DNA of 64,000 nt from Dirofilaria immitis (taxonomy: Eukaryota > Nematoda > Chromadorea > Rhabditida > Onchocercidae), in contig JAKNDB010000087.1 in assembly GCA_024305405.1 (NCBI GenBank), positions 1,736,001 to 1,800,000 of the forward strand, written 5' to 3'. A model generated the notes under the pieces. The model saw nothing but the letters and a program-made list of their open reading frames with translations. It did no database searches and was not told the DNA's origin. The position numbers and the translations under genes were made by a program. The first letter of the stretch is position 1. Every line of letters begins with the position of its first letter. Below, in pieces: positions 13,241 through 28,603 of this stretch.

Positions 13241-14603
13241 AAAACTTTTTATCATTTACAAATTAATATTTTTAAATGATTATTATATATTCTTATCATA
13301 AAATTGAATAAATTTTCATTATTGAAAATGCAAATATAGTATATATATATAATGAATGAAATTAAAAATTAATTGAAAAAGTTGGCTAAATTTCATGACT
13401 GATAAACTTTTATTTATTTAAAATTCAATGAAAAAAATTATGTCATTAATTTATCGCTTATCTTTTGTGTTAATTTAAATTGGCAAATTCAATTACATTT
13501 AATATATTTCAATTTTGCAAAGTTGAAGTTTAATTTTGGAAAGAAACCTTTTCGCCTCGTTGCCTTGACATTTGCGCAAGATGACATCATATTTGTTGAT
13601 GTATTTTACATTTTTAGAATATAGAATAAGCGCATTAGCTTCATAAAAGTCAAATTTTGAAGCAGAAAGAAACAAAGATGAATTGAATGAACAAAAAAGG
13701 CCTAGTTAAGAAAACGTCTTAGAAAGCCTAGACGTTAGCAGGCTTATTTTTGTTTTATTTAGTAATGCAACATATTTATGCATATATTATTTATTTTTTT
13801 TTTGCTGATGAAATCTTTTCAACTTTATAATTCAATTCTAAAATTTGAAAAAGTAAACAAAAAAATTTTTTTTGGTTTTACTAAATTATTTATATGTTTT
13901 GTAAGTAAATAAATTAAATTGAATATTTTGTCACTTATGATTTGGCTGCCAAATTTTATATTTTTCTTTTCATGCCTATAACAAAATTTGTTTACACATG
14001 AATGATTAAATAAACTTAACAAACTTTCTCATGCATTAACATATAACTTACCAAATATATATATATATATCATTTTTAACAGTTGATAGTAATGTCTATT
14101 ATCAATGTTAAAAATACAAGTGAATATTTTATCAATTCAAAAAAATTTTATCATGAGTCTTTTCTTTCTCAATTATTGATAATTTAATCAACAATAAACA
14201 TTATTAATCATTCGCCATAAGAATATTTTGCCAAACCAGACAAACTAGATTAATTTCTTATTTCAATCATTTGCAAGCCTAGACCTATATCAGCCTTAGG
14301 ATTAATTTTTTTTCTCTTCTTTTTTATTCATTATTTTCGTTATGCTCATAAATTAGCGAAATTTTCGTTTATTTAAGCCTAACGCCTTATTATTCATCCA
14401 TTCTTCATTTGCCCCATTTATTTATAATCTATTCAATGCATACTAAAATAATTTGATAAGGCCAAAAATAGCTTTGCTAAAATGTAATTCTTAGAATTTT
14501 AGGCTAAATATCAACCCTAAAGATAGGAATATATTAATTTATTCATTTTTATCAGCCTATAATTTCAAAAAAAAAAAAAGAAATTGAATCATTCGTATTT
14601 GGT

Positions 14604-14644
<41 letters not shown>

Positions 14645-17600
14645 TCGGATATATGCCGAAAGTAATTAATGAAACCAATCATTTTGATTTGTTACTTTTT
14701 TGAAATATTTTAAAATTAAATTTGAATTCATTAAAAGTAAGTAATTAAAGACTGGGCCACTTTTATCATCTCATTTTCTTCGATGCCATCAATTCAAATC
14801 TTATCATTTCTAAGCTAATGTTCCAGCTGCGTAATTTCTGTGCCACCTGTACATATACCATCTGGCCTAATACCTCCGGAAAATTGTTAAAAACATTTTC
14901 ATATTAATTTTCAAAAAGTTTTCTTTAACTTCGAGAAGGAAATTTCGAGAATGAAAAATATGACGATTTAATTTTTGATGATAGGTCTAATTAAGATGAA
15001 ACGAATCGTTTCAGCTCTTTCCATCATTTTTTTCATTCAATTTTAATTATTATTTTTATTTTTGAAAAACAAAAATAAAAAATTTCTTTTAATATTAGCT
15101 ATTTGTATTAAAATGAAAATTAATTTTTTTATTTTAATTAATTAACTTTTTTTCGATCGATTTGTTTGATAAAAATAATAATTTCTTTTAATATTAGCTA
15201 TTTGTATTAAAAATGAAAATTAATTTTTTATTTTAATTAATTAACTTTTTTTTTCGATCGATTTGTTTGAAAAAATTCGTGAAATTAATGAAAAATTTTT
15301 ATTGTTATTATTTACAAATTAATTAATTAATGAAATTTTAATTGAACTTATATAAATTCATAAATATACACTTTGACCCCACTATTCTTATCATTTAAAT
15401 GTTAATAATTATTTGTAGGTAAATTGAATTATTCGTCATTGTGAGAAAAATAACATAATTGTTTAATCAATTAACATTTTCATTTTATCTCAAAATATTT
15501 GACATTTTCATTTTCGGGAATATTCAGTATTATACATTGTTTGTGGAATTTTCGTCATTTTTTTACCTTACCTGTTATTAATATTTACAGTATACTGAAA
15601 AAGATCATAATTTATGTTTGCATAATATTAAGATATATTTTTATAATGAATATAAGAGTGGATAAAAATAAATAATGAGGTAGGAAAAATGAAGGATACT
15701 TAAATTTTAATAATTATGACAAGAATGATGATTTGAAATGAAAAAAAGGATGACAACAATATATCAATGATATCAACGAATGAATTACGGTCAAAAATTC
15801 AAATGGGACAAGAAATGATATTATTCATACCATAAAAATAAATTATTATAAATTTAGTAAAATTATATAAATACACAAAACTAAACAATTTAGTAGAATT
15901 TGAACTTGTTTTTGTTCTAAAAGCTACCTTTGAATCTAATATATTCATGTTATGATATGATTAGAAGATAAATTGAGAAATTAAATATTTTCATTTATAA
16001 ATTTATTCTAATTAATTATTGAATTAAATCAGTACTTATTAATTTTATCTATTCTTATATCAATCCATTCCTAATTTATTACTTCATTTTGTTGAAATAA
16101 TTTAAAAGATGATGAATAAATTTATTATTTATTTACAAGTTTTTTCTTTTACATTTAAATATTTATAAATATATAATAAAAATTAATAGAAAAAAATTTT
16201 ATTAAAAATTTTCATTTCCTATTTTATATTCAAATGTAAAAAAATATAAATTAATTTGCATTTTTTGAAAGAAAGAATTAATTTGGTGATGAAACAAATT
16301 TAATTAAAGATTTGATTAAATACGATAATGGTAGAAAGAATTTCTTAAGCATAGATGAAATATTTTTATGCAATATTTTCAATTCCAATCATTAACTATT
16401 TTCAATAGATATGATTATATCGATAACGAATCTTAGCATTTCTATCCTAGCGATAATTCATATAGTTTATAAATTAATCTATTTATTCACATGGTTTTAC
16501 ATTTTGCAAATAAGAAATAATTTAAATTTTTAATTTTTTCAAATTATAAATTTTGATTTTTAAACTTATTTCTTTTAGTTTGAATTAAAGTTTTGGAATT
16601 TCAAATTTAAGTATTATATTTTATATTCGTTTTATTATATCAAAATTATCGTCATATGTAGATATTTATAGTAGTTATGAATAAGTCAAAATTATCGAAT
16701 AAATCCAATTAACGTTAAATGTCTAACGTATTACTTTGTATTGCAGCGAAAATTAATTATTTACGTAAAAATTACGTTATTCGAGAATATTCCTTTATTA
16801 GCAAAACTAATTAATGGATTATTTTATATATTAAAATATTTGTTGTTTTTCTCGACATTACATTTATTAAATGATTATATTTTTTAGAATATAGTAAAAA
16901 TTTATTCAAATATTTTAAAATATATTTCTTAATTATAATTTTTATATTTTGATATATTTTAATTTCTAATTTCTAATTTTTGAATTATGCAAAAAAATTT
17001 TAATTAAAAATTATCTTTGAATTGTTGCAAAGAAATGTAATATTTTTATGAGATATTTTTTAAAGAATTTAATTCACAATATATTCATATTTAAATTTCT
17101 ATTTTTCGTTTTATAATAAATTAATTTATCACTTTGATATAAATATACATTCATATGTAAGTGCTGTGACAATTATCATCATCATTATCATTATAATCAT
17201 TATCGTCATCATCATTATCATCAACATCATTATTATCAACATCATTATCGTTATTATTACTATTATTATTATTATTGTTGTCCCTTTCCCACTCTCAACA
17301 CTTATTTCGTATTCAATGAGGTCATTCAATGAGTTTATTTATAATTCAGCAATTGGCATGTAAATCGGTACCTCTCTCTCTCTCTCATTCTTTCTCTTTC
17401 TCTCTTTCTCTTCCTCCTCTCTCTCTTTCTTTTTTAATTTTCTCTCCTTTATTGTCATTTCTTGTTTTGATGAATTGTTGTGGGTTTAAATTTCTCAAAA
17501 TTGTCATCCAATGATCAATTCGATAACCTATAATTCCAGCTGATCAAACATACACATGATGGATGATAATGAAATGATTAGGAAATTGTTTAAATTTATT

Positions 17601-20600
17601 TTCAATTATCAAAATTTCCTTTCTTTTCCATTTTCTCTCAATTTGTCATCAAAAAATAATCCCAACATTTTCTTCTTTTTTAATTTTAAAATTTATCTTT
17701 ATCATATGAGGGCAATTTCATCAATCATTACAGCATGAACATCAATTTCTCATTTTGTCACTTACTTATTATCATCGACTTTTAAAATGAGAAGATTAAC
17801 AATTCATAGATTTATCATTCTTTAATCGTATTGTTGCTCGAATTTTAATCTTACCTATCATTTTTGACAATTTAAAAAAAAAAATTTCGTACTTTTCTTC
17901 ATAGTTTTATTTCTTCTTGAAAATGTTTGAAAAACATTGACATACATATAAGTTTTAATTTAAAAGATTATTTTAATGTATAATTTAATTTTTATATCAA
18001 AATATTTTGATTGATCGCTAACTCTTCCTTTCATTATCAACATTCTTTACTTATTTATATCATACTTTCAAGATCAATAGCATTTCTCAAACTTATCAAT
18101 ATTTTTATTTATTATTCTATGCTATCAATATATTTGCAAAAGTTTTCTCTTTTTTTTGCATCAATAATATATTATTGAAATGGATTAATTGGAAAAAGAA
18201 AAAATTACATATGAAAATTTGAATTATAAAATTTAAAATTATTGCTATCCATTTCATTAATGTCTTAGGATTATCGATAAAAGTTAATTCATTTTTCTTT
18301 TGTTTATAAAAGTTTTATAATTTTGTTTATTCTATTTAAACATTCATATATTGGTATAAACTTATCCTTTTATGATAAACTTCAATTTTATTCAATTTGA
18401 AATTTAAATGCAAAAATTTAGTAATAAAAATAGAATAAATTGAAATTTGTCATTTCTGTTAATATTTCATATATCTAAAAATATTTGATCATAATTATAA
18501 AAACTTAGTTAAATTTAAATTAATATACAATTTAGTGCTATATGATTTTTGATATTTCTCTTTTAAAAATATCATTTATACATTTTGCATGAAAAAAAAA
18601 TATCAAAATATTACTAAATTATTATTGTTATCATTTAATATTACTATTAATCAATTGTTTCAATATAATTTATATTAAATTTATTAACTAGAATATTGAT
18701 TAGTGGTTATAAAAATTTAGCCTGATAAATTGAAAAAGTAATAAAATAATATGAAAGAGCAAGTAAAGCAATTAAATTTATGTGTAAAAGTTTTAAATCA
18801 TTTCAAATTTTTATCACTATATATAGCAGAATAATCGTTATTGTATATATATATATTTAATTACTATCTCTAATCTTTAATTCCTTAATCTCGATTTTTA
18901 ATATTTTTGAAATAGTTGTCCTTATATGCTATCTTTTTAAATCTCTCAAATTTCTTTTAATAAATTTTAAATTTTTAATAAAACGAAATTTTATATATTA
19001 TCATTTAGTAATGATGCTATGATTAATGTGAAAAATATAAAGATACGAATTGGCTATTACTTTATAATTATGCTATTATATTATCGTTGTTTTTGAAATC
19101 GTTCATCGTTATCATTATTATCATCCTTCTTTTATTTATTATCGTTAACAATATTTATTTTTCCTTCTATTTTTAAGGCTCTTTTCACTAGATTTATTTA
19201 ACCTTTCACCGATTTTAGTAATTCGAGAGTGAAGATAATATTTCAGAATCGATGCAACTGCAGTAGATAAAATTACTGCAATTTCATCTAAAATCTTGCA
19301 TATATTTTGACGATGAAAAATTATACGTTTCCTACATAATATAAGCTTTCAGAATAAATTACAGCTTATAAAACAATACATGAATATTATAAAAAGCACC
19401 TTTTCCATATAAGCACTTTCTATTTTATTATTGATAATAATAACGATAATTATTGGCTAGAGAGATAATAATTATCATTACTAATAAATGATAGCAGTAG
19501 TAATGATTGATAACCCTTTCCTTTCTTTCCATTATCATTGCTGTCATTTCGTTTTCGTAACTGATAACATTTGCTTTAATTATCATTACCTTTCTATCCG
19601 ATAACTATCCTCATTACGACGATTATATATGTCATTTTTGATAAACAGAAATGAGGCCAATGCTATAATTGCTATCTTGTATTACTTATTTATCAAAAGA
19701 AAGTTGAAATATTGATACATAGGATGCCTGAAGAGAAAAGATGCTACAGTGACCACCAGAATCTTCGACTTCTATGTATGCCTAAGATATTCGAAAAAAT
19801 TTGAATACTCTATTCTTCTACTATTAACAAAATACCAATTTTTTAATCACAACTATTTTACCACTCATAATTAGTACCAATCATCAGTTTATTTATATTT
19901 TATAAATAGAATTCTAAAAAAATGTTTTGAGGTAATGAATGAATGACAAAAAAAAGAAACTAGACAAGACTTGTTTGATAAGAAATACAGAAGTAGCGGC
20001 AAAGTATACTAGGCCCATCTTATAAGGCCCGTTAATCAAAGACTATGTATTACTAATTATGATGTAAAAATAACTTTAAAACTAACAGATATCACCTAAT
20101 CCTTCATTTCTATAATTCATGAATAATTTTAAATTTTACTGTATTATAATCGATCCCTACCGTAATAACGTATTATTTTCAAGATTAACTGATAAAGAAA
20201 GGAAAGATTAATAGAATGATTCAGTACATTATAATTTGATAGGCTTTTTCTAAAATTATAGATAATATTTTGCTCAGTACATAATATTAATGATGTTTGT
20301 TGTTAAATAACAATGATATTTTATTGAAGTGACATTTTCACGAAACGAAATTTTAATTTTAATTTTAACAAAGTAATCAATTTTACGAGACTATACGATT
20401 AATATAGATGTGAAGGAATGACGTGAAGAGACTTATGGTAGTAGAATTAGATATTTAGAAATTAACGTCAATAACAATATGTCAATTTACTGTCACCTCA
20501 ATAACCGTTATGACTATTTAACAACCTCCGTATTCAGCGAATTCGAACAATTTGCTGAATAAAATTCAGTCACGGCATACGATGGGAACAGTTTAATTAT

Positions 20601-21487
20601 TGTTAAGCGAAGGATTGACATTTGATTGACCTGTGTTTTTTTCTTTTTTTTTAAGTTTTAATTAAAGAGTCGAGATTTAAGCGTTGGATGATATTTCAAT
20701 ATATTATCCATTGATAATGAATAAACGACAGAATGTAAATCAGGTAGCATGTAACACTTTCACATACGCGTAACTTTCACATGCGTAATATGTAACTTTC
20801 TTTAATTCATGTGACCTTGATTAGATTGACTGATATTGATAATCATTTATTCAATTGGTATTCTAACTGGTCATCATTGGATTATGAACTAAACATTGAA
20901 GCAAAATCCGTGAATATTCCATGTTGAGCATCACATGTATTTGACAAAAACATTAAATAATTGGGATTTACGTATTTGTCATAATTTTCACATTTTTGGT
21001 ATATTAGATGCCATATTAAGTGGAATATTTTTGCCTTATTTTATTAAACAATTTTTTTATTGTAAGATATTACTAAGTATATCTTTGTTTCTATTGATTA
21101 GTTATCATACCATTTTGGTATGTGATAAATCGTTTGATGTTATCTTCATTAGTTGCGTTGCATATTAGATTGCCATGTTTCTCATTTACATAAAATTTAA
21201 ATTTTATACATTATATTTTAGATAGTTCGATTAGAGAGATTGGCGGTAACTTTTATAAATCGAAAGTAGCGACTTTTAATACTTATTGCCTATTTCTATG
21301 CTCTGTTGATCGGTCATCGCATCTTTTGCTGATTTTAATATTGCTAACGAATTAACATTGTCGATCGTTTTACTCTTTTGGTCATTTAATGATTCAGTAT
21401 CGGAATTAAGTAGAAGGATAATTATATTATAATTATTGTAACAAAAATTTCTATACTAATTATAAGTACGCTATCTTTATTACTGTT
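13241..21487. other. 8-kb noncoding stretch with microsatellites
   Basis: No convincing exon found. Simple repeats include (TA)n at 14606-14641, an imperfect ATC/ATT tract at about 17170-17280 and CT-rich sequence at about 17371-17440. Several TGATAA-containing AT stretches recur around 19430-19600. The open frame at 20935-21168 encodes a hydrophobic peptide but shows no family resemblance. Confidence 0.5.
15081..15270. repeat. ~99-bp direct duplication
   Basis: The segment beginning AATTTCTTTTAATATTAGCT at about 15081 recurs at about 15180 with only small A/T-run length changes; both copies end in TTTCGATCGATTTGTTTGA. Confidence 0.8.
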
Positions 21488-24400
21488 GAAATTGTGGAAA
21501 GTCAAAAGTGGCCACTACTGCAAACAGTGACGCGATCATACTAACATATCGGAAAGCAGGAAGCGGAAGAAGAGATAGTAATAGCATACCGCAAAAAGCG
21601 GATGGGAGCGGTATGACTGTGGCCACACTAGGTTACACAATGGTCATTTGTGGCAATAGTGACGATCCGCAACATAGGTATCGAGGACGAATCGAAAAGT
21701 TAGTTCGATTACAATTTATTTTTATTGTAATGCTTTCTATTGAGCGTTACATATGTTATGTAAGCTATATAAGTATTAAATTAGTTTAGTAGGAAAAAAA
21801 TTGCAAGTTGAATATGTGCTTTAAATTCTTCTAAGTAAAATGTCAAGTTAATGAACAATCAAGAAAATTTTTAACTTATGATAAATTAAATTATTTCATA
21901 TTGTATTCTGAGAGCAAAGAATATAACTGGAAATTAGACTTTGACTTTCTTTCTAATCTTAACCATTTCTTTAAATTATTCAAAAGAATAAAGATAGTCA
22001 TATCGTTCATTCAGTTTAGGGAAGCATAGTTTCCACCATTTTATCTTAATTTTCTATACTTCTTTGCTTTTGCTAAAAGATGAAAAGCAAATTCTAAGTG
22101 ATTTAATTCTTTGGATTATTGCTTTTTAAAAACTCTTTAATATGCATAATTTAAAGTGATTAAAAGAATTATTTTACTCAACTTTCAAAGGTGCTGAAGG
22201 TTTGAAAAGGAATTATAATATTTCTTGTCATCATAATTTCTTATTTCTCTAAGTGTGAATCAGAAAAAAAAGCATGTAAAATATTACTTAATTCCCTATT
22301 TTATAGTAAATCTTTACTGAAGAATGAATATTTTACTATTACATAACATTTTCAAATTATTTCAGGGTCAAATTTGGAGTACCCATAGAGGAAGCATTCG
22401 TTCATGATATACCCGCTACTTTATTGGTAAGTAAATTCAAGCTTTATTTTTAACCTTTTCTCTTTCAGAGTATGTTCAATAAACTGGAAATCGAATTGTT
22501 TTTAATGATTGCCCTACTGAGATAAGTAAAGTTCAATTAATCGACCATTACTTAATAAAATATATTTGGTGGAAAGAAAAAGGCGATGGAAAGAAATTTT
22601 AGATCTTTTTGTATTCGAGTAAATTTCTGCTGCTCTGAATTCTGAGTGAATAAGCATAAAATTCAACTAAAAAAATTTCCTTCGTAGGTATTGCTGTTAA
22701 AAGTACACAAAGACGGTCCCAGTAAAAGGATATTTGGCGCGCACCGGGTAATCAAGCTCAAGTACGGAAACTTTCACATATCATGCAGCACGGCAGACTT
22801 GTAAATATTGCCAATTTTAGTGTTTATACTGCTGCATCTGTTATCAAGGTGAGTCATGGATGTACTATTAAAATATTGTTTTGTTGGATTAGCTTTGATA
22901 TTATTGCTTTTAACCAGTTTTTGTAGTTTGCCGATTTCCATTAGTAAATGAATTTTTATTAGCGCCTAAGTATTTTTGTAATGAATTTTTTCGTCCTTTG
23001 CTTCGTAGTACTTAGTTCTTCTGATTTTGCTGAAGAAGTTCTCAATCATTTCAGATCACATAAAATAGGATGCATCCAAGATACGATTTAATTATGTGTG
23101 GAAGCAACAATATTTTATGTTAAATTTGTGTACTAAATTGACTCATTTTCTTTTTATTATTGCTGATCAAATGTTTCTAATTTTTTCGACTTTTCCATTC
23201 CAGAAGTTTTTGTCGAAATTGCCTGGTGGCATATTTGGTCTTGAGAATGAGCAAAAACTTTTTGATTTGTATAATACATCGGCAGATCTAGAATCACAAA
23301 GGCAGTCATTTTGTCGGTGAATTTTGCTTTATTGAATGATTTCTCCAATCTCTACCGATTCGTTACTTTTTCTTTATCTCTCTTCAAAAAAAATTGATTT
23401 TTTCATTTCCTAAAGTGTTGCTAGTGTCAGAGTGTTATGAATTAAGCTAGCTTGCTTACCAAGCATTTTTTGCAGCAATTAATATTTATCTTTTTTAATC
23501 TTTATGAGAGTATTAAAAGTGAATTGCAATTTCAGAGTATTAAGCAGCTTATCAATTCCGTCACAGCACTTACTTATATTACTTTTTGGCACTTTTATAT
23601 GATCTCAGAATCGGCCGATGCATTTGGCTCAAGGATGACAACGGAGGCTCTTGGTATTTCCGTAGCACCTTCACTTTTTCATTCGTGTATTCATGACGGG
23701 CAGCGGGTTCGTGTGCTTTTTTTAATTTGAAGTTTTACATAGACGTCGCAGTCTAGATGATGTATTTCCTTATTATATTATTATAAATTTCAAACCTAAA
23801 TTTTGGTATAATTTTTAATTATTCTTTTTTACAAGCTGCCAAGTTATCAGTTACTTAAATAATTTTTGGTTTTTTTTTCGACTCTTTATTAATTTTTTGA
23901 AGGCGAAGATAGAAGACGTGATACGATTCAAAATTGCTTCCGAAATTATTACACGAATCATTGAAAATTTTGGTTATGTAAGTCTCTTCCCACGAGAAAA
24001 TTACGAATATTATGCTCGTATAACTGGACGAACACTGCGATTTGATGAGAATGAGTCACGGCTACGATTCATTACACCATCTAGTAAATCACTTTATTTC
24101 TTCAGTTTAAAGTTTGAAAATTATCAAAAGAATATTTTTTATTACTAAAAAATGTTTTTCTTGATGACCATCATTCAGTTTTTAGCACTTTGGTTTTCTT
24201 AAATTGATGAAATTATTTTCAGTTTAAAAAATCAAAAACATTTAGATAATATTGTACATTAAAAGGGAATAAAAATAACTTTTTATATTATTAATTTGAT
24301 ACTAGTTTTGTAAGTTTTTGTATAGTATGGGTCGTGAGTAGTCTTTTTCAATTTATTCATGTCTTTTTCAAAATGAAGATATAAAAGTTCAGAAAGTATG

Positions 24401-25579
24401 TGAGAGAAATGACAGAAAATTATAAGTTGGTCACAGTGATAGTAATCGCATCTTGATTACTCGTACAAAAAAGTATGATAAAACATTTAAAAATTTATCT
24501 GAATTTTTTTGAAGCTGTGTTGAATTTTTTGTTTGCGCTGCTTTGATTTTGTTGATCCTGCACTGCTTGGTTTGTTAGAATAGACTAGTACCTTTAACAG
24601 AAAAGCTTAAGTATTTATTACTAATAAATTTTACTGCATTTAAATAATTTAACATCTAATTGATGACATTTTACTTGTTGCTACATTGAATATGGTTGTT
24701 CTTTTTAATAGGTTTGAATAACAGTTTATCGTAGTCTAATTGGCAGTTATCCATTTGATCTATTCCTAAAATCCTTCTGCTTGCTGATCCTTTCGGATAC
24801 ATAAAATTGTTTTCGAGATTTTTACTAAAATTTCTTTTTCTATTTCTGGGATATTTTTCGTAGTGAAAATATGTCTTTGTTTGCTGAATGTCTTGTATCT
24901 TTGCGGGTTGCTTTTTGTTTGGTTCATTTTTTCTTTTAGATGTACTCGATTGGCCAGTACCACCGCCCAGTACCTATTCGATTATGGCTGCCCGATGTGC
25001 TGGAAGTTATTCGATGGCTAGCGTTGCAGCAATCGATCACATTAACTCTAACTGTGGTAGGCACTCCGATCATAATCAACAGCAATATCTTCAAAATATG
25101 TTCAAAAATGTTTCAATTTGGGCTGCTAATAGAGCTGATTGCATGAGAAATAGGGAGAAACAGGAAAAGTTAACGATAAAAGTGATGTAAAAATATTGCA
25201 CCGTCCTATTAAAAAACATTGTCTTTCTGTTGATGGTAGTATGGAAAATAATGAATTTGAACCCAGTTTATTAACATCCATTACAAATCTACAACCCCAG
25301 CAACGAACCAGCGGTTATCCGTATACGGCGATATCCGATTATAGACGAACGTTTTTCGGAACTGGACCCCAGCATATCACTATTGCAACGATCGCTGACG
25401 ATGAATTGATATCCAAAAACGCGAAATCTGTCTTGTGACTATCAAATAGCCGAGATTGCCACTGCGTTTTCGAATGAAAACCAACTGTTGCCTAATTATC
25501 TGAAAATAATCAGGTTTCGACAATTTCGGACTTGGAATTGTGCGACGTTGGAAGTTGCGATTTTAAAGAATGCTACTGA
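21488..25579 (+). CDS. RhoGAP-domain protein, seven exons seen, 5' end uncertain
   Basis: A GTPase-activating protein that should stimulate GTP hydrolysis by Rho-family GTPases. Exons: up to 21698 (5' limit unclear, no ATG seen), 22366-22426, 22688-22848, 23204-23316, 23536-23706, 23903-24083, 24940-25579. The RhoGAP domain starts at FGVPIEEAFVHDIPATLL. The arginine-finger region reads DIWRAPGNQ, followed by VIKKFLSKLPGGIF, then MTTEALGISVAPSLFH (the M..NLA...AP-L helix in other RhoGAPs). A Ser/Gln-rich tail follows and ends in the stop at 25577. Conserved reading needs one extra base in A/T runs at 22724-22727, 23309-23312, 25178-25181 and 25503-25506, and a two-base change at 25415-25419. 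If the 25415 run is read as is, the protein ends at 25437 instead. The subfamily is not identified; resemblance to ARHGAP20- or SYD-1-type domains is loose. Confidence 0.8.
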
Positions 25580-28500
25580 TCTTTATTTCGTCATCATCAC
25601 ATCAATCAAAAATAACCATATGTTGCATCTTTTTTTTCTTTTCTTATTCTCTTACAATTTTAACTCATCAATGCAAAAATAACAGCCATGCTCGTGTTTG
25701 TTGTGACATTATTTTTCTAATTCTAACAAAAAATGTTGCTTATTATTTGCATAAAATTTACTGACCATAGAAATTTTACTGACAAAAATTGATTTTTATT
25801 TTTTTGAATTGGACATCAGTTTTAGCTTATTATTTAAAAGAATTGATTAAATTTGGTTAACGGTTAGTGAGCATTGATTCCATCTTCGACAAATATTAGT
25901 TCCCTCCTTGCAATTTAATTATTATTGCCCTTTCATTACTATAACCTGCGGAAATAATACATGCTCAATTTAATAAAATCTAAATGAAACTTAAATTATC
26001 TGTGTTGCACTTTTAAAATAATAACTGGCATCACTGCTGCTGATTATTCCTTAGAAGAATAGAGGAAAAATAATGATAAAGGAAAGAGAGGTTATTGTTT
26101 GTTTCCAAATTAGCAAATTATTTCGTGTACTGACCAAAAAACTGTTTCGATTAAAAATTTTTGGAAAGGATATGTTTTAGAATTCTCGTGATAATTATCA
26201 ATTTGTCGTATGTGTTTAGGATTTTCCTTGATAGTGATCTCTTTCATTTGCAGTTTCAACTGATTTAGATTTGTTTATCATTGATTGCTATGTAAAAATT
26301 AAATGTAGCAATTTAAAGCGTCATATCTATTGGTCATGTAATAATTATTCGCTCAAATGAATTGCATTATATTATTTGCTTCATTTATGTTTATCTTTGC
26401 TTCAGTTTCTATTCCTCGATTTTATTTTCACTTTTTAGAACTATTTAAGAATGTCTTGACCTCAAAAACCAAATCTTTCTGTGTTTTTAACGCAAGCATT
26501 CCTTTGAAAAAAATGACATCTTGACTAATTTCACATATGTTATTGTGCTACTTGTTTAGACAAATGAATTTTGAAATATTATTTCGTGTAACCTTTTTTG
26601 TCAGTCGAAGTTCTTGATGTAATATACGAAATTAAATGTGAGCTATACATGTTGTGAATTTGTTTATATTCTCAATCATGCTTCATTTATGACTTGTAGG
26701 AAGTGATCCAATTCGATGCTTTTAATGATCTTATAAGTGTGAAATGATTTATAAATTTAGTTTACCTGAATTTTCAGCCATAATTAAGCTTTATTTAAAC
26801 TTACTGATGAATTCATTTCTCCTTCGTTTTTATAAGCTATATTGATTTAGAAACCCAAATAATTGGACAGTTGGTATATCTAAATTGTATATGAAAAAAA
26901 TCGATATATTTGATTTCAAACAAGAATTGAAGAGTCTGTTAACGTAATTACAAAATAGAGAGGTCATAGATGAATGCTGAAATAAATATCTTGTTCATCA
27001 TATAAATTTTCTGTTGACATTCTGGTTTTTTTTTTTTTGAATTATCTATTAGAATCTGTTTGAAAATTTCATTTAATTACTCTAAAGACACTGACGGAGG
27101 AAATCTTTACGTTTAAATTACGTTCGATCTAAATTAGCGATGCTATTATACCGCAACGATTACGTATGAATAGAGGCGTAAATTTGATTGTTCATTTTAT
27201 ATATCTCTTTCTGTCTTTTGCATTTATTTAAATTTAATAGTACATTTTAATTTCTACCTATATACAATGTATTTATTGTCCATTTCTTCTTAAATCATTT
27301 TCATCGTTGTTTATTATCTTTAAACTAAGTACTATTTTATTTTCTTTCTGTTTACTTTTATTTGTAAAACTATCGCCCCTTTTTTTTTTTTTTTTATTTT
27401 GATATTATCTATATTCGATTTTGCTAATTTATCATTGTAAAATTTTACAACTTCAATCATCAAAGATAATTTCCTCACAAATACTTTTTATATTTTGACA
27501 TTTGCACATATCAAGAATTTTTATTTATAATTTTTTTAATCTCATTTCAATCTTAACATATCATCCTTTCAATTTACTTAACATTTGAATTACTGCTCAG
27601 CAATGATTATTCTTAACATTAAAAGGAATCAATAAATAAAATATATATAATATAATACAGTTGTGCAATTTGTATTTATTTGCTTAATAATTCATTAATA
27701 GAATTATTAATCCTTATATTATGGCAAAGTTTCAAATTAATCTTAAAAATCTATAATCTAACTTATATAATGATATCAATTAATAATGATTAGCTTATTG
27801 CTTCCTTATTTTCTTTTTTTCCCAATATTTCTACGAATTATCACAAATGAAGAATGAAAGCTGTAAGCTTAATTAATAAGTAGGAAATAATTATTTTTTT
27901 CTTTTATCGTTAATTAAGATGGCTTACCTGTATTTGCTGTATCCCTCTCTTTAATTCAGTCGGATAACTAATGAATGGGAAATAATATTTTTTAATTTTC
28001 TGTTTGGATAAAGTAGTTGATGATAAATCAGAGATTATATCTAAAAATGAATTAGGAAATTGAGGCATTATGATGATATGATTAGGGAAGGAACACTTGA
28101 TCAATACTATCATAAAATGAGTAGAAATTTATATTGTAGATGTTGAATCCATTGGAATTATAGGAAGACAAAATAAATAATTAGTTAGGAAAGATTATAA
28201 AAGAAAAAGAAAAAGTTAATTAATCGATTGATATCTATTTTATTGGAGTCAAGTTTATTACTCGGTGAAAAATGTTGCTCCTTATATAATTAATAGAAAG
28301 TTTTGTCTATTCATTCTAAATATATCAATTTTACAATGTAACTAACATATCGATATATCAATAACAGTTCGGACAGAAGTTTGAAATTTTAATAATTTCT
28401 TACTAATTTAGTTCAAGACTGCCTTGTTACATCAGAATTTGATAAGTTTTTACTTTTGATATATATCAATTATGTTAGTTTTAAAAAGAAAAAATAAAAT

Positions 28501-28603
28501 ATAAAAATGAATTGCAATTCGATTCAAGATAAATAGTAATAATATTTTAAAGCTATTTAAATTTCATTCAAATTGATATACATCTATCTAATAATTCTAC
28601 CAG
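25580..28603. other. Intergenic or long-intron stretch, no exon recognised
   Basis: About 3 kb separating the RhoGAP gene from the next exon set on the same strand. Upstream exon(s) of the 28.6-kb gene should lie here or be spliced from farther away, but none could be picked out by eye. Confidence 0.4.

Noticed and set aside
13825..14022. Minus-strand frame with LFNHSC, reminiscent of SET/SMYD domains
   Set aside because: Only one short motif matches, no neighbouring exons of such a domain, and the rest is Lys/Phe/Ile-rich random-like sequence.
20935..21168. 77-codon hydrophobic frame, possible membrane protein
   Set aside because: No family resemblance, no splice context, and hydrophobic frames are common in T-rich DNA.
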